Positions 25,360 to 35,703 of a DNA stretch of 64,000 nucleotides are shown here, piece by piece; within the stretch, counting starts at the first letter, position 1, and each line of letters starts with the position of its first letter. Position numbers and translations under genes: made by a program. The DNA lies in the NCBI RefSeq assembly GCF_039543505.1, contig NZ_BAABJW010000001.1:868001-932000 (forward strand), given 5' to 3'. The notes under the pieces were generated by a model. The model ran no database searches. It worked only from the letters and a program-made list of their open reading frames with translations, and was not told the origin of the DNA. The stretch comes from Litoribaculum gwangyangense (GTDB lineage Bacteria; Bacteroidota; Bacteroidia; Flavobacteriales; Flavobacteriaceae).

Positions 25360-27357
25360 ATGACTTTAAATTCAAAAGTACCAGAAGGTCCAATAAAAGA
25401 TAAATGGACAAGCTATAAAGATAAAATTAACTTAGTAAATCCAGCAAATAAGCGTTTAATAGATGTTATTATCGTAGGAACAGGTTTAGCTGGAGGATCT
25501 GCCGCTGCAACTCTGGCCGAATTAGGTTACAATGTAAAATCATTTTGTTTTCAAGATTCTCCACGTCGTGCGCATTCCATTGCAGCTCAAGGGGGTATCA
25601 ATGCAGCAAAGAATTATCAAGGAGATGGCGATTCGACATACAGATTATTTTATGATACCGTAAAGGGAGGAGATTATCGTTCTCGTGAAGCCAATGTATA
25701 TCGTTTAGCCGAGGTTTCTACAAACATTATAGACCAATGCGTAGCCCAAGGTGTACCTTTTGCGCGTGATTATGGAGGGCTATTAGATAACCGTTCGTTT
25801 GGAGGGGTATTAGTTTCAAGGACATTTTATGCAAAAGGACAAACAGGGCAGCAGCTTTTATTAGGCGCCTATTCTGCAATGAATCGTCAAATTGGCCGTG
25901 GAAAAATTAAAATGTACAGTCGCCACGAAATGTTAGATGTTGTTATAGTTGATGGCAAAGCAAGAGGTATTATAGCTCGTAACTTAGTTACAGGAGAAAT
26001 AGAGCGTCATTCAGCACACGCTGTAGTATTGGGTACAGGTGGTTATGGTAATTTATTTTATTTATCTACATATGCCATGGGTAGTAACGTTACTGCGGCT
26101 TGGAAAGCCCATAAACGAGGAGCGTTTTTTGCAAATCCATGTTATACGCAAATCCATCCTACTTGTATTCCAGTTTCTGGTGATCATCAATCTAAATTGA
26201 CATTGATGTCTGAATCTTTGAGAAACGATGGGCGCATATGGGTTCCTAAAAACCTAGATGATGTGGCCGCTATTAGAGAAGGTAAATTAAAACCAACCGA
26301 TATTCCAGAAGAAAACAGAGACTATTACTTAGAACGTCGATATCCAGCGTTTGGAAATTTGGTACCTCGAGATGTAGCTTCAAGGGCTGCTAAAGAGCGT
26401 TGCGATGCTGGTTATGGGGTAAATAAAACTGGTGAAGCCGTATATTTAGATTTTGCTGCAGCCATCCAACGCTATGGGAAAGAGCAAGCCCATATAAAAG
26501 GTCTTGATGAAAATGATAAATCAATAACCACCAAGTTAGGTAAAGAAATAGTAAAAGCGAAGTATGGGAACTTATTCCAGATGTACGAGAAAATTGTAGA
26601 CCAGAACCCTTATGAAACACCAATGATGATTTACCCAGCAGTACATTACACCATGGGTGGCATTTGGGTAGATTACAACCTAATGACTACAGTTCCTGGT
26701 TTATATGCTATAGGTGAAGCTAATTTCTCCGATCATGGTGCTAATAGACTGGGCGCATCAGCATTAATGCAAGGATTGGCCGATGGTTATTTCGTGTTAC
26801 CTTACACCATTGGTGATTACCTATCTAACGATATTAGAACAGGGCCTATTCCAACGGATACTAAAGAGTTTGACGAAGCAGAAAAACTTGTAAAGTCCAA
26901 TCTTGACAAATTAATCAACAATAATGGTACACATTCTGTAGATTATTTCCATAAGAAACTAGGGAAAATAATGTGGAACAAATGTGGAATGGCCAGAAAT
27001 GAAAAAGAATTAAAAGAAGCCATTTCTGAAATTGCTGAATTAAGAGCCGAATTTTGGAAAGATGTAAAAGTACCAGGAAATGCAAATGAGTATAATGAAG
27101 AACTAGCTAAGGCGGGACGCGTTGCAGATTTTTTAGAATTAGGAGAATTATTCGCTAAGGATGCATTGCAAAGAGAAGAATCAGCAGGAGGACATTTCAG
27201 AGAGGAGTATCAAACTCCAGATGGAGAAGCCATGCGTAGAAAAGAGTTTCAATATGTTTCGGCATGGGAGTACAAAGGAGAACCAAAAGACGCCATTTTA
27301 AATAAAGAAGAATTGGTATACGAGAATATTGAAGTAAAAGAAAGAAGTTATAAATAA
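25360..27357 (+). CDS. sdhA: Succinate dehydrogenase flavoprotein subunit
   Basis: 665 residues. SdhA oxidises succinate to fumarate with a covalent FAD. The nucleotide-binding GTGLAGGSAAATLAELG (about 41-57) and the FAD-linking histidine in RRAHSIAAQGGINAA (about 69-83) are visible, as are HPTCIPVSG and the active-site arginine region RLGASALMQG. The length, near 665, is that of the epsilonproteobacterial/Bacteroidetes type. Between sdhC and sdhB with spacings of about 10 bases. Confidence 0.97.
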   Translation: MTLNSKVPEGPIKDKWTSYKDKINLVNPANKRLIDVIIVGTGLAGGSAAATLAELGYNVKSFCFQDSPRRAHSIAAQGGINAAKNYQGDGDSTYRLFYDTVKGGDYRSREANVYRLAEVSTNIIDQCVAQGVPFARDYGGLLDNRSFGGVLVSRTFYAKGQTGQQLLLGAYSAMNRQIGRGKIKMYSRHEMLDVVIVDGKARGIIARNLVTGEIERHSAHAVVLGTGGYGNLFYLSTYAMGSNVTAAWKAHKRGAFFANPCYTQIHPTCIPVSGDHQSKLTLMSESLRNDGRIWVPKNLDDVAAIREGKLKPTDIPEENRDYYLERRYPAFGNLVPRDVASRAAKERCDAGYGVNKTGEAVYLDFAAAIQRYGKEQAHIKGLDENDKSITTKLGKEIVKAKYGNLFQMYEKIVDQNPYETPMMIYPAVHYTMGGIWVDYNLMTTVPGLYAIGEANFSDHGANRLGASALMQGLADGYFVLPYTIGDYLSNDIRTGPIPTDTKEFDEAEKLVKSNLDKLINNNGTHSVDYFHKKLGKIMWNKCGMARNEKELKEAISEIAELRAEFWKDVKVPGNANEYNEELAKAGRVADFLELGELFAKDALQREESAGGHFREEYQTPDGEAMRRKEFQYVSAWEYKGEPKDAILNKEELVYENIEVKERSYK

Positions 27358-27367
27358 CAAATTAGTT

Positions 27368-28108
27368 ATGAAATTAACATTAAAAATTTGGCGTCAAAAA
27401 AACGCTAACGATAAAGGAAAAATTGTTGATTATAAAGTTGATAACATATCACCTGACATGTCTTTTTTAGAAATGTTAGATGTTTTAAATCAAGACCTAA
27501 TTGATAAAAATGAAGAGCCAATAGCATTTGACCACGATTGTCGTGAAGGCATTTGTGGAAGTTGTTCTATGTTTATCAATGGCCGTGCCCATGGTCCTGA
27601 CAGAAGCATTACGGTTTGTCAATTACATATGAGAAGTTTTAAAGATGGAGATACCGTTTATATAGAACCTTGGCGCGCAACGGCTTTTCCTGTAATAAAA
27701 GATTTAATTGTAGATAGAAGTGCTTTTGATAGAATACAACAAGCAGGGGGCTTTATTTCGGTTAATACCTCGGGTAATACACAAGATGCTAATGGCACTT
27801 TAATCTCTAAATATGCAGCTGACACAGCTATGGACGCGGCAACTTGTATTGGTTGTGGAGCCTGCGTAGCGAGTTGTAAAAACTCATCCGCAATGTTATT
27901 CGTTGGAGCTAAAGTCTCACAATATGCATTATTACCACAAGGACAAATAGAAGCAGCCGATAGAGTTAGAAACATGGTAGCTCAAATGGATTTAGAGGGC
28001 TTTGGAAACTGTACTAATACTGGAGCATGTGAAGTAGAATGTCCTAAAGGTATATCTCTTGATAATATAGCTAGAATGAATAGAGAGCTGATGAAGGCTT
28101 CTATTTAA
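27368..28108 (+). CDS. sdhB: Succinate dehydrogenase iron-sulfur subunit
   Basis: 246 residues. SdhB carries electrons from FAD to the membrane subunit through three clusters. The [2Fe-2S] ligands lie in CREGICGSCSMF plus VCQLH, and the [4Fe-4S]/[3Fe-4S] ligands in CIGCGACVASC and CTNTGACEVECPKGI. All expected cysteines are present. Last gene of sdhCAB, followed by a terminator. Confidence 0.97.
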   Translation: MKLTLKIWRQKNANDKGKIVDYKVDNISPDMSFLEMLDVLNQDLIDKNEEPIAFDHDCREGICGSCSMFINGRAHGPDRSITVCQLHMRSFKDGDTVYIEPWRATAFPVIKDLIVDRSAFDRIQQAGGFISVNTSGNTQDANGTLISKYAADTAMDAATCIGCGACVASCKNSSAMLFVGAKVSQYALLPQGQIEAADRVRNMVAQMDLEGFGNCTNTGACEVECPKGISLDNIARMNRELMKASI

Positions 28109-28125
28109 AAAAACATAACATATTT

Positions 28126-28163
28126 AAAAAACTCATGTGTTTATTGCAATGCATGAGTTTTTT
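28126..28163 (+). terminator. Terminator of sdhCAB
   Basis: AAAAACTCATG (28126-28136/7) pairs with CATGAGTTTTT (28152-28163) around a loop of about 14 bases, then a T-run. It lies within the longest open frame of the following M28 gene, which argues for that gene's downstream start. Confidence 0.75.
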
Positions 28164-28212
28164 ATTATACAATGTAAAGCATGTTCATATTTATTTTTTT
28201 TACATTTCCAAA

Positions 28213-29148
28213 ATGGAATTTCAATATACTCCTAAAGTATTTTTTTTTAGCTTTCTTTTTTGTCTAGGTTTTAACTTTCAAATTTATTCTCAAGAAGATA
28301 TAAGTAGTGGACAATTTTTATTAAACGAGAGCACTTTATTAAAACATATAAAATCCTTATCATCAAATATGTTTGAAGGAAGAAGAACGGGCACAATTGG
28401 AGCTATTAAAACTCAAAAATATATAATAAACCAATTTCATACTTTAAATGTATTACCATTTGTAGAAAATTATAAACAATCTTTTTCATTTATCCATAAA
28501 AGGAATTTATATAAAGCTGATAATGTTTTAGGCCTTATAAAAGGCACAGAATTTCCAAAAAAACATATTGTAATTAGTGCCCATTACGATCATGAAGGAA
28601 TTAAAAATGGTGTCATATATAATGGTGCTGATGATAACGCTTCTGGTTTAAGTGCGCTATTTAGTTTTGCGGAATATTTTATGAAGTATCCCCCAAAACA
28701 CTCAGTTATTTTAGCAGCTTTTGATGCAGAGGAATTAGGTTTAGAGGGCTCCAAATATTTTGTAAATAATACCATGATTTCCAGAAATGACATCGTACTT
28801 AATTTAAATATGGATATGATTAGCAGGAGTAATAAAAATGAATTGTATGCAGTTGGAACATCTTTTAGTAAAAAATTAGAGTATGTTTTACAGCATTTCG
28901 ATGGCCCCAAATCAATAAAACTCTTAACAGGACATGACGGGTTTGATGGTTTAGAAAACTGGACGTATTCTTCAGATCATGCGAGTTTTCATAAAAAAGG
29001 GATTCCATTTTTATATTTTGGGGTTGAAGACCACAAAGATTACCATGAACCAACGGATGATTATGAAAATATCCAACCAGAATTTTATATAGAAGCCGTT
29101 AAAACCATTATCTCAGTATTTGAAAGAATGGATGATTCTAAATTTTAA
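28213..29148 (+). CDS. M28 family zinc peptidase, exported
   Basis: 311 residues from the ATG at 28213, chosen because it gives a clean signal peptide (FFFSFLFCLGFNFQIYSQ) and because the longer frame would start inside the sdhCAB terminator. Peptidase M28 co-catalytic zinc ligands are visible: HYDHEG, GADDNASG, DAEELGLEGS with the catalytic Glu, NMDMISR and SSDHASFHKKGIPFLYFG. Such enzymes are secreted aminopeptidases or carboxypeptidases. The last 4 bases overlap the convergent outer-membrane protein gene. Confidence 0.92.
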   Translation: MEFQYTPKVFFFSFLFCLGFNFQIYSQEDISSGQFLLNESTLLKHIKSLSSNMFEGRRTGTIGAIKTQKYIINQFHTLNVLPFVENYKQSFSFIHKRNLYKADNVLGLIKGTEFPKKHIVISAHYDHEGIKNGVIYNGADDNASGLSALFSFAEYFMKYPPKHSVILAAFDAEELGLEGSKYFVNNTMISRNDIVLNLNMDMISRSNKNELYAVGTSFSKKLEYVLQHFDGPKSIKLLTGHDGFDGLENWTYSSDHASFHKKGIPFLYFGVEDHKDYHEPTDDYENIQPEFYIEAVKTIISVFERMDDSKF

Positions 29149-32100
29149 AAATAAGCTTTTAGTTGAATGGAGCCAGAGTGAATGGTTCTGCTAGTTTCTG
29201 TTTTTCTACCAAAATAGCTAAGATTTAAATCTAAAAAATCAGTCAGTTTTTTTTGTACTAACAAACTCCATGTAAAGTTTTTTCCCGGTTGCAAACCTTC
29301 CAATATTTGATAAGCCACGGGTGTATTGGGGTTTCCTGAGTATATATTTGAAAAATAATTGAATTCACCATTTACAGCGCTTTTTTGATTACTGCCTAAA
29401 GTGAAAGAGATGCCATATTTTTGCTGTTTTAATGACTCTAAATTCCCAATGGTGTTTTCTTTGTTAGCATATTGGTAGAATACATCAAAACTAGAATTGT
29501 CATTAAATAGGTAGGATAATTTTGGATTTAGTATGGTTTCATCAAAATTATAATTTCTACTAGAGAAATTTTCACTTACACTTTCATTATTATCAAAAGA
29601 TGAGAGTAAATTAATTAACCAACTTTCAGCAATTTTATGATTAAAATTAAACTGATGGCTTTTTAAGCTATTTTCAACAAATCCAATAGATAATACGGTT
29701 CGAGTACTGTTATCAAGAAATGTATAAGAAGTTGTATAGCGTTGTTTACCGCGGTTAAAAAAGAAAACATTTCTGAAATTGAGTTGTAACCCCAATTGGT
29801 TATTCTCATTAATTTCAAAAGGGTTTAGATTGAAACTGCTCCCTTCGCGCTTTAATTTTCTATCAATCAGATAACTGGTCTGGTTATAAAAATGAGACCA
29901 AATTTTTTTTGATTTACTTTCTGAAACCGACCATTGTGAAGGATTTATAATAAGTGTTTGACTCAATCTGTTTTGATGGGTTTTGATGAAAATTCTATTG
30001 GGTAAAAGTACTCGAATGTATTTACCTTGATCTTGAAATTGCGCAATTTCAAACTCCTCTAGCTCTTGTATACCATTATTGTTGTAATCAATCCAAGTAT
30101 AAGTCCCTTGTCCCGATTCAACTTCCACATAAGTGAAATCTTGTTGTGGCAATGTACCCGAATTGGTCTCGAAAATGGTATTCCATTGCACTATTTGTTT
30201 AAAAAGTTTTTGATTGAACTGCAATCTGGAATTAACTGAGTTTTCATTGTCAATATTAACTTCAGTATATTTTAAAGTTCTATAATTAGCATAAAGCGAT
30301 AAATTGGTGTTTTTATTTTGAACCAATCTCGAGTCCATATAAAAGGTGTTTGAGGTGTTTACTTTTTGCAATTCGTTATTTCTAATACTATCGTTTACTC
30401 GGTTTTTATAACCAATTTCGGCAAAAACTTTGGTGCTATCTCCAATTCCAAAAAATAGTTCGTAAGATTTGAATTTCTGGCTTATAGGTGTTAATGTTTG
30501 GGTGGTTGTCTCCCGCTGTTCATTATCTTCAATAGCTAGTTTAGTGCCCAACCAACTTTTTTTCATGCTATAGGTAATACGGTTATAAGAGCGCAAAAAA
30601 GTTGAAGTATTGATACTTGAATTGGCATTTAAAAAACTTGAATAAGACAATATATTAAACTTGCTCAAGACCAAATTCGCATTTACAACGTGTCTGTTTC
30701 CATTAAAACCTTCGGTAAAATTTAGGTGTTCAAACTGGTAATTGGCGTACCCTTTCTTATGATGACCGAATCTGAAACCTGAGTTTAAAAGTGTTTGATT
30801 TCCTAAGCCATAACCAATGCCATTAATGTTATTTAAGTTTAAATTCCAATCGCGGTTGAATTCTGGGTTGTACAATCCTTCAATATTTCTATAGTCTGAG
30901 CTAATATAATCGGTATTAATAAACACATCAACAGTCCATAAACTATCCTTTTTGATGAGCGATTGTTCCATGTTTAATTTACCAGCAAAACCGTTGTTAT
31001 TCTCATCATCAATATCAGAAAACAAGTTTAAATCGTTTTTACTAGCCGAAGCTTCAAAATTGATACGTGTTTTTTCTGAGGGTTTATAGCTACCATTTAC
31101 GACCGCTATTTGCAACTTTGTAGGGGCAACTAGTTGAACAACAGGAGCATAATTTCCTTGGTTTATGCCAACATATTCATAAATATTATTGATGGCATTG
31201 ATATTACTCAAAATATAATCCCCTTGATTAGCACCAACCAAAGAAAAAGTTACCCGATATAATTCATCATTGGGGTCGTTGGAAAATACAAAAGCTTCAT
31301 TACCGCCAATAATTTCTTTTCGGTATAAAATTCGGTTTTCATTCAAATCTTCCCTAACTTCTGATGGCGCTACCATTTGGGTTCTATCATCGCCAGCATT
31401 AGCTAAAATCTGCACCTGTTCTTCTGATAAATTTTGCTGTAAAGGTTGATTTTTAGCATCATTTTCAGAATACACCGAAACACCAATATTTAATTTTTCA
31501 CTTTCATAGGTGCTACCACCATAAGCCACAAAACGAGAATAGTTTCTGTCGCTAAATTGGTAATCGACGGTTATCCGCATTTCCGAAGTTATAGGAAAAG
31601 TAGAGTTGAAAATAATTTCACCAGCATTATAATCGATGATATAATCTTGATCTTCACCACGTTTTACGGCTACGCCATTTACATAAACCGTTTCACTACC
31701 GGAAACAATCAAAACAAACAACTCACCATTTTGACCCTGCAGTTTATAAGGGCCTTGATTACCTTCTTGAGCTATAAACTGACTGGTTGTAAACTGCCCA
31801 CGAACTATGGCACCTGCAGCAAATAGGTTGGTTTGCTTGTCTTCATTACCCAATTTCACATTAAAATTTAAACCTTGCACACGTTTGGAAAATGAAGCAA
31901 AATAGGAATTGGTGTTGAGCAAATCAATATCACCCGCTCTAATGTTCCAACGGTCGCTAAATAGTTCAATAAAAACTTGGTCGAACTCATCTAAACGTTG
32001 GCTGTAGCCACTTTCTTGTAAGGGAATATTAGCATCTTGAATGGATGCACGAAGGGATACTTTGTCATTCAATTTTCCAGTTATTTGGAGATCCAACTCA

Positions 32101-32567
32101 CTGTTTAAAACCGAATTTTGATTGTTACCAACCGTAACGCCACGTGAAATACTTCCCGAAGTAGTTAATCCATCAAAAGGTATAAAATTATTAGTGTTGT
32201 TTGGTTGTGTAAGTTTGTATAAGGTTTCAATATTGCTATTATTTTCAACAATAATATTTTCATCAAGTTGTTTGTAAGTTTTAGTTAAAAACTCAGGAAA
32301 CTTTAAGTAATTTATAATAATGGAATCGCTTTCAATGGGTTTCTTAAATGTTAAGAGCGCTTTCGGAAAATCAATAGTGTAAAAAGAAGAATCAACAACC
32401 ATATTATTATTGGTTTTGATTGAAAAAAAATGAGGGTTTATACTAATGCTATCAATTTTAATGGAATCTTTTACAGCAACTCTTTTACTTTTATAATTGG
32501 AAACTTGCTCTTGCGAAAACCCACAAAAACAAATTATAAATAAAAGAATACAACTAAAAATCTTCAT
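29145..32567 (-). CDS. Large (1140-residue) outer-membrane beta-barrel protein
   Basis: A signal peptide (to about residue 19, GFSQE) is followed by an N-terminal part with short beta strands and then a long series of amphipathic strands rich in N, Y and aromatic residues, ending in QLKAYF (terminal Phe). The block SGSISRGVTVGNNQNSVLN, followed by LQITGKLNDKVSLRASIQD and DEFDQVFIELF near 140-215, resembles a segment of the gliding/T9SS translocon protein SprA, although this protein is half the size of SprA. I know it as a conserved Bacteroidetes family without assigned role. The likely site is the outer membrane; a secretion link is only suggested by the similarity. It is monocistronic. Confidence 0.8.
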   Translation of the reverse strand: MKIFSCILLFIICFCGFSQEQVSNYKSKRVAVKDSIKIDSISINPHFFSIKTNNNMVVDSSFYTIDFPKALLTFKKPIESDSIIINYLKFPEFLTKTYKQLDENIIVENNSNIETLYKLTQPNNTNNFIPFDGLTTSGSISRGVTVGNNQNSVLNSELDLQITGKLNDKVSLRASIQDANIPLQESGYSQRLDEFDQVFIELFSDRWNIRAGDIDLLNTNSYFASFSKRVQGLNFNVKLGNEDKQTNLFAAGAIVRGQFTTSQFIAQEGNQGPYKLQGQNGELFVLIVSGSETVYVNGVAVKRGEDQDYIIDYNAGEIIFNSTFPITSEMRITVDYQFSDRNYSRFVAYGGSTYESEKLNIGVSVYSENDAKNQPLQQNLSEEQVQILANAGDDRTQMVAPSEVREDLNENRILYRKEIIGGNEAFVFSNDPNDELYRVTFSLVGANQGDYILSNINAINNIYEYVGINQGNYAPVVQLVAPTKLQIAVVNGSYKPSEKTRINFEASASKNDLNLFSDIDDENNNGFAGKLNMEQSLIKKDSLWTVDVFINTDYISSDYRNIEGLYNPEFNRDWNLNLNNINGIGYGLGNQTLLNSGFRFGHHKKGYANYQFEHLNFTEGFNGNRHVVNANLVLSKFNILSYSSFLNANSSINTSTFLRSYNRITYSMKKSWLGTKLAIEDNEQRETTTQTLTPISQKFKSYELFFGIGDSTKVFAEIGYKNRVNDSIRNNELQKVNTSNTFYMDSRLVQNKNTNLSLYANYRTLKYTEVNIDNENSVNSRLQFNQKLFKQIVQWNTIFETNSGTLPQQDFTYVEVESGQGTYTWIDYNNNGIQELEEFEIAQFQDQGKYIRVLLPNRIFIKTHQNRLSQTLIINPSQWSVSESKSKKIWSHFYNQTSYLIDRKLKREGSSFNLNPFEINENNQLGLQLNFRNVFFFNRGKQRYTTSYTFLDNSTRTVLSIGFVENSLKSHQFNFNHKIAESWLINLLSSFDNNESVSENFSSRNYNFDETILNPKLSYLFNDNSSFDVFYQYANKENTIGNLESLKQQKYGISFTLGSNQKSAVNGEFNYFSNIYSGNPNTPVAYQILEGLQPGKNFTWSLLVQKKLTDFLDLNLSYFGRKTETSRTIHSGSIQLKAYF

Positions 32568-32688
32568 TAAGTACTTAAACTGTAAATCGTTTAAAATATT
32601 TTGTTAATAGCTTCGTTAAAACTCCTGCTATATTTAATAGTGTAAAAGTAACGTATTATTTATTTTAGCTGAAATTCAAAGAAGCTAT

Positions 32689-33453
32689 ATGAAAATTATA
32701 TCTTATAACGTAAACGGTATACGAGCAGCTATAAACAAAGGGTTTTTAGATTGGTTAAAAAGCGCCAATCCAGATGTTATTTGTTTACAAGAAATTAAAG
32801 CAATGGAAGAGCAATTGGATTTAGATATGTTTGCAGAAGCTGGTTACAAATATAACTACTGGTTTAGTGCTCAAAAAAAGGGTTATAGTGGTGTAGCCAT
32901 TTTAAGCAAAACAGAACCCAAACATGTGGAGTATGGCACAGGTATAGAATCTATGGATTTTGAAGGGAGAAACTTGAGAGCTGATTTTGATGGGTTTTCG
33001 GTAATGAGTTTGTATTTGCCATCCGGAACCAATGATGCAAGATTGGATCATAAATTGGAATATATGGATATGTTTCAAAATTATATAAACGACCTTACAA
33101 AGAAAATTCCAAACCTCATTATTTGCGGTGATTATAATATTTGCCATGAAGAAATAGATATTCACAACCCCAAAGGATTAAGCAATACTTCTGGATTTTT
33201 ACCTGTGGAACGCAAATGGATAGGTGACTTTATTGACAGAGGATTTATAGATTCTTTTAGATATTTAAATCAAGATAAACAACAATACAGCTGGTGGAGT
33301 TATCGAGCCAATGCTCGCACTAATAACAAGGGTTGGCGATTAGATTATGCCATGGTAGCAAAACCTTTAAAAGAAAACATCAAAAGAGCCGTTATACTAT
33401 CTGAAGCAGAACATAGCGACCATTGTCCAATTCTGTTGGAAATAGAAAATTAA
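32689..33453 (+). CDS. xth: Exodeoxyribonuclease III
   Basis: 254 residues. This enzyme cleaves DNA at abasic sites and removes 3' blocks in base-excision repair. Key motifs: SYNVNGIRAAINKGF, CLQEIKAMEEQLD with the metal-binding Glu, ICGDYNICHEEIDIHNPK, the W-W-S-Y-R-A motif near 203, GWRLDYAMVAKPL and the C-terminal AEHSDHCPILLEI with the catalytic His. The family could equally be described as ExoA/XthA. It precedes the OmpA-type lipoprotein by 32 bases. Confidence 0.95.
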   Translation: MKIISYNVNGIRAAINKGFLDWLKSANPDVICLQEIKAMEEQLDLDMFAEAGYKYNYWFSAQKKGYSGVAILSKTEPKHVEYGTGIESMDFEGRNLRADFDGFSVMSLYLPSGTNDARLDHKLEYMDMFQNYINDLTKKIPNLIICGDYNICHEEIDIHNPKGLSNTSGFLPVERKWIGDFIDRGFIDSFRYLNQDKQQYSWWSYRANARTNNKGWRLDYAMVAKPLKENIKRAVILSEAEHSDHCPILLEIEN

Positions 33454-33485
33454 AGTATTAATGAATAACAAAAAACCCAAACAAA

Positions 33486-34445
33486 ATGATTAAAAAAGGC
33501 ACTTTCCTAGTATTAGCCCTAATGGTTTTAACTTCTTGTGTTTCACCAAAAGTCTATAAAGATTTGGAGGCGAAATATGCCGATTTAAAAAGTGAAAACA
33601 GAAAACTTTCAACCGATAATGAAGCACTTAAAAGTGCCAAAACAGCCGCGGAAAATGAATTAAAGCAATTACAATCGGTTTATGATGAAGCCGTTTCTCA
33701 ACGCGATAAATTACAATCTGAATACAACGCCACCAAAGCCAGTTTAGATAATTTAAAAGCATCTTATGATGCATTAGAAAAAAACAGTTCGGCAGCCATA
33801 GCAGCAAATTCACAAAAAAATAGAGAATTATTAGCGCGGTTGGAAGCTAAAGAACAAGCATTGGCGGCAGAAAACCAAAGACTGGAAAAACTTAAAAAAG
33901 AATTGGAAGACCGTTCTAATCGTGTTGCAGAGTTGGAAAAAGTGATTTCAGATAAGGATGCTGCCATGACCGCATTAAAAAATGCCATTTCAAAAGCTTT
34001 AACCGATTTTGAAGGTAAGGGTTTAACTGTAGAGCAACGCGATGGCAAAGTATATGTATCCATGGAAAACAAGTTGCTATTCGAATCGGGTAGTTGGGCC
34101 GTTGGTAGTGAGGGTAGAAGAGCTGTTCAGCAATTGGGGAATGTATTGGGAGATAATCCAGATATTGCAGTTTTAATTGAAGGACATACTGATAATGTAC
34201 CCTACCAAGGAAGTGGGCAATTAAGTGGTAACTGGGATTTATCTACCAAACGCGCTACAGCTATTGTTAATATTTTAAGAGAGAATGCCTTTATCAATCC
34301 AGAAAATTTAACTGCTGCAGGACGTGGCGAATTTGCTCCTGTGGCTACCAATTCTACCTCGGAAGGTCGAGCTAAAAATAGACGAATCGAAGTTATTTTA
34401 ACACCAAAATTAGACGAACTCTCTAAGTTGTTAAACGAGAATTAG
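33486..34445 (+). CDS. OmpA family lipoprotein with coiled coil
   Basis: 319 residues. A lipobox (VLTSC, Cys18) anchors it in the outer membrane. Residues about 24-165 form a long heptad-rich coiled coil (repeated ELKQLQ, LENLKASYDAL, ELEDRSNRVAELEKV). The C-terminal OmpA domain (about 200-310) binds peptidoglycan, with LIEGHTDNVPYQ, NWDLSTKRATAIVNIL and the closing GRAKNRRIEVIL. It probably ties the outer membrane to the cell wall. Confidence 0.93.
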   Translation: MIKKGTFLVLALMVLTSCVSPKVYKDLEAKYADLKSENRKLSTDNEALKSAKTAAENELKQLQSVYDEAVSQRDKLQSEYNATKASLDNLKASYDALEKNSSAAIAANSQKNRELLARLEAKEQALAAENQRLEKLKKELEDRSNRVAELEKVISDKDAAMTALKNAISKALTDFEGKGLTVEQRDGKVYVSMENKLLFESGSWAVGSEGRRAVQQLGNVLGDNPDIAVLIEGHTDNVPYQGSGQLSGNWDLSTKRATAIVNILRENAFINPENLTAAGRGEFAPVATNSTSEGRAKNRRIEVILTPKLDELSKLLNEN

Positions 34446-34547
34446 TATTGAAACCATCCATAAGGGTGTTCCTTTAAGCAGATGCTATCTAGAAAGATTT
34501 GAAGAAGATGCTTTAACATCTAACACAAAAAACCTTAACAAAGTTTT

Positions 34548-34583
34548 AAACCTTTCAATTTAAATAAAATTGAAAGGTTTTTT
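34548..34583 (+). terminator. Terminator after the OmpA-type gene
   Basis: AAACCTTTCAATT (34548-34560) pairs perfectly with AATTGAAAGGTTT (34568-34580) followed by TTT. It separates the OmpA-type gene from the aldo/keto reductase gene. Confidence 0.8.
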
Positions 34584-34612
34584 ATCTTTAAAATCATATC
34601 TAAAGATCTCAA

Positions 34613-35647
34613 ATGAAATATACCACCTTACCAAATACCCAAATAAAAGTTAGTAAAATTTGTCTTGGTACGATGACTTGGGGAAACCAAAACACCGAAG
34701 TAGAAGGACATGCTCAATTAGATTATGCTTTAGAACAAGGCGTTAATTTTATTGACACAGCCGAATTATATCCTGTGCCAGCAGCTGCAGAAACACAAGG
34801 CAGAACCAGTGAAATAATAGGTACTTGGTTAAAAAAAACAAATAATAGAGACAAGGTTATTATAGCCTCTAAAATTGCTGGACCAGGCGATTATACGGCT
34901 CATATAAGAACTGTTGGTTTCAGTAAAAGCGGTATTAAAGAAGCTGTAGACTCGGAATTAAAACGTTTACAGACAGATTATATTGATTTATACCAATTGC
35001 ATTGGCCTGAGCGACAAACAAACACCTTTGGAGTCAGGGATTATAAACATAATGCCAACGATTCTTGGGAAGATAATTTTAATGATGTTTTGCATACTCT
35101 TGAAGAACAAATTAAAGCAGGAAAAATTCGGTATATTGGGATGTCTAACGAAAAAGCTTGGGGAGCTATGCGTTTCGTGGAAGAATCTAAAAAAAACTTA
35201 CCAAGAATGATCACTATACAAAATGCCTATTCGCTTATAAATCGTGTTTTTGAAGGGGATATGGCAGAAGTTTCCATTCGGGAAAATATAGGTCTTTTGG
35301 CTTACTCTCCTATGGCATTTGGGGTGCTTTCTGGCAAGTACATAAAAGGAACTGCAGCAGATAATGCTAGATTAAAACTATTTCCTAGGTTTGCCCGTTA
35401 TAGCAGTAAACAATCTACGGAAGCTACTAAGAGGTATCTTAAAATAGCTGAAGATAATGGTTTAACCCTAGCACAAATGAGTTTAGCGTTTGTAAATCAA
35501 CAGCCTTTTGTAACAAGTAATATCATTGGAGCTACGGATTTGGAACAACTTAAAGAAAATATAGGTTCAATAAATATAAATTTAAGCGAGGAAGTTTTAA
35601 AACAGATAAACGAGGTGCATGCTGAAATACCCAATCCTGCACCTTAA
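34613..35647 (+). CDS. NADP(H)-dependent aldo/keto reductase, Tas-like
   Basis: 344 residues, a TIM-barrel oxidoreductase. The motifs are those of the Tas/YeaE branch: CLGTMTWGNQN, FIDTAELYPVP (catalytic Asp/Tyr), KVIIASKIAG (Lys) and QLHWPERQTNTFG (His). NADPH contacts sit in the C-terminal SPMAFGVLSGKY. Substrate cannot be deduced. It is single, between two terminators. Confidence 0.92.
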   Translation: MKYTTLPNTQIKVSKICLGTMTWGNQNTEVEGHAQLDYALEQGVNFIDTAELYPVPAAAETQGRTSEIIGTWLKKTNNRDKVIIASKIAGPGDYTAHIRTVGFSKSGIKEAVDSELKRLQTDYIDLYQLHWPERQTNTFGVRDYKHNANDSWEDNFNDVLHTLEEQIKAGKIRYIGMSNEKAWGAMRFVEESKKNLPRMITIQNAYSLINRVFEGDMAEVSIRENIGLLAYSPMAFGVLSGKYIKGTAADNARLKLFPRFARYSSKQSTEATKRYLKIAEDNGLTLAQMSLAFVNQQPFVTSNIIGATDLEQLKENIGSININLSEEVLKQINEVHAEIPNPAP

Positions 35648-35703
35648 ACTTAGTAATTTAACTCCACAGGAGAATTCAGCAACTTTCTGCTTTACATAAA
35701 AAC

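Noticed and set aside
28135..28212. Longer start for the M28 peptidase (first codons from 28135)
   Set aside because: These codons lie inside the sdhCAB terminator hairpin and give no signal peptide, whereas ATG 28213 does.
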